A DNA stretch of 57,685 bases, from the NCBI RefSeq assembly GCF_001942305.1, contig NZ_MKKE01000025.1, positions 1 through 57,685 on the forward strand, given 5' to 3'. The stretch is from Saccharomonospora sp. CUA-673 (GTDB lineage: Bacteria; Actinomycetota; Actinomycetes; Mycobacteriales; Pseudonocardiaceae). Under the pieces are notes generated by a model, which was not told the origin of the DNA, did no database searches, and was given only the letters and a program-made list of their open reading frames with translations. The position numbers and the translations under genes were made by a program. This document shows, piece after piece, positions 57,360 to 57,685 of the stretch (the first letter of the stretch is position 1; every line of letters begins with the position of its first letter).

Positions 57360-57685
57360 TCAGGACGGCGGCGGGTCTGAGCCGGTGGTGCTTGCGGCCT
57401 CGGAGCGCGGCGTTGTCGACGGCGGTTGAGCCACCGTCTTTGGCCCACTGCTTGTGGTGGTCGAAGTCGCGGTGCCGGGCGGGCCGTCGGCACCAGGGGA
57501 CGATGCACATGTGGTCGCGGACCTGGACGAGTGTGCGGATCGTCGAATTCGGACGATACGAGGATCGCCCCAGGTCAACGGGGTTACCGGTGGCGGGATC
57601 ACACAGCACCTTCCGCCAGATCGACTTGGGGTTGGTCATGATCTCCCGTGCGTACGCGGCCGGGACTGGTCCGATCCCGTCGATC
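57360..57685 (-). CDS. HNH endonuclease of the DUF222/13E12 family, C-terminal part (partial)
   Basis: The frame enters from the right edge. It reads GPVPAAYAREIM, then WRKVLCDPATGNPVDLGRSSYRPNSTIRTLVQVRD and the HNH core CIVPWCRRPARHRDFDHHKQWAKDGGSTAVDNAALRGRKHH. Such proteins are common REP13E12-like elements in actinobacteria. After KHHRL the literal frame runs antisense into the pseudouridine synthase gene (to 57199), while the next frame stops at 57360. A further missing base near 57375 is therefore likely and would give a clean convergent end. Confidence 0.75.

Overview
The window is about 70% GC, with short intergenic gaps, many GTG/TTG starts and frequent ATGA/GTGA gene overlaps. An Emb-type arabinosyltransferase, a mycofactocin (mft) cluster, a 10-methyl fatty acid (tms) pair, the ChlI-ChlD/CobN cobaltochelatase type and many leaderless start codons point to an actinobacterium of the order Pseudonocardiales (Saccharomonospora/Amycolatopsis-like). 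The genus is an inference from gene content.

Layout. (1) 1-1.6 kb: an IclR regulator, a 39-aa membrane protein and a truncated sodium:solute symporter, with a palindromic candidate operator. (2) 1.9-27.4 kb: a large cobalamin region. It holds cbiB; cobU-cobT-cobS; the riboswitch-preceded operon chlID-cobO-cobB-cobC; cobL-cobM-dedA; cbiD; cobK; cobG-cobH-cobIJ; and cobN. Together these cover most of corrin ring building, late cobalt insertion, adenosylation and nucleotide-loop assembly; cobA and cobQ are not here. Inside the region sit an Erm-type 23S rRNA methyltransferase with its own regulatory leader, a small secreted protein and an Emb arabinosyltransferase. (3) 27.4-35 kb: ilvD, tex, a GreA-like factor, an alpha/beta hydrolase and a secreted metallophosphoesterase with an NPCBM module. 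(4) 35-41 kb: mycofactocin genes mftR, mftA, mftB, mftC, mftD, a mycofactocin-type SDR and mftF. (5) 41-48 kb: a DUF574 methyltransferase, the tmsA/tmsB pair with a small third gene, an epoxide-hydrolase-like enzyme and a secreted neutral ceramidase. (6) 48-57.7 kb: a PoxB-like TPP enzyme, purC, DUF3040, the urea ABC transporter urtABCDE, an RluA-type pseudouridine synthase and part of an HNH/DUF222 protein.

The most interesting signals are regulatory. Upstream of erm is a WhiB7-like promoter firing into an apparently leaderless 15-codon ORF, MGALSIAVFARLRRA. Its peptide resembles known macrolide-arrest leader peptides, and its early codons can base-pair with the erm ribosome-binding site. 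The mftA-mftB gap can fold into a three-way-junction RNA that buries the mftB start codon. Two families of 21-bp tandem repeats sit exactly at the 3' ends of genes.

Caution on quality: at least a dozen otherwise well conserved genes (including purC, ilvD, cobN, mftD and emb) each need one extra G or C to restore the frame. This pattern looks like systematic single-base loss in the assembly, not gene decay. Such genes are annotated across the break, with its position stated.
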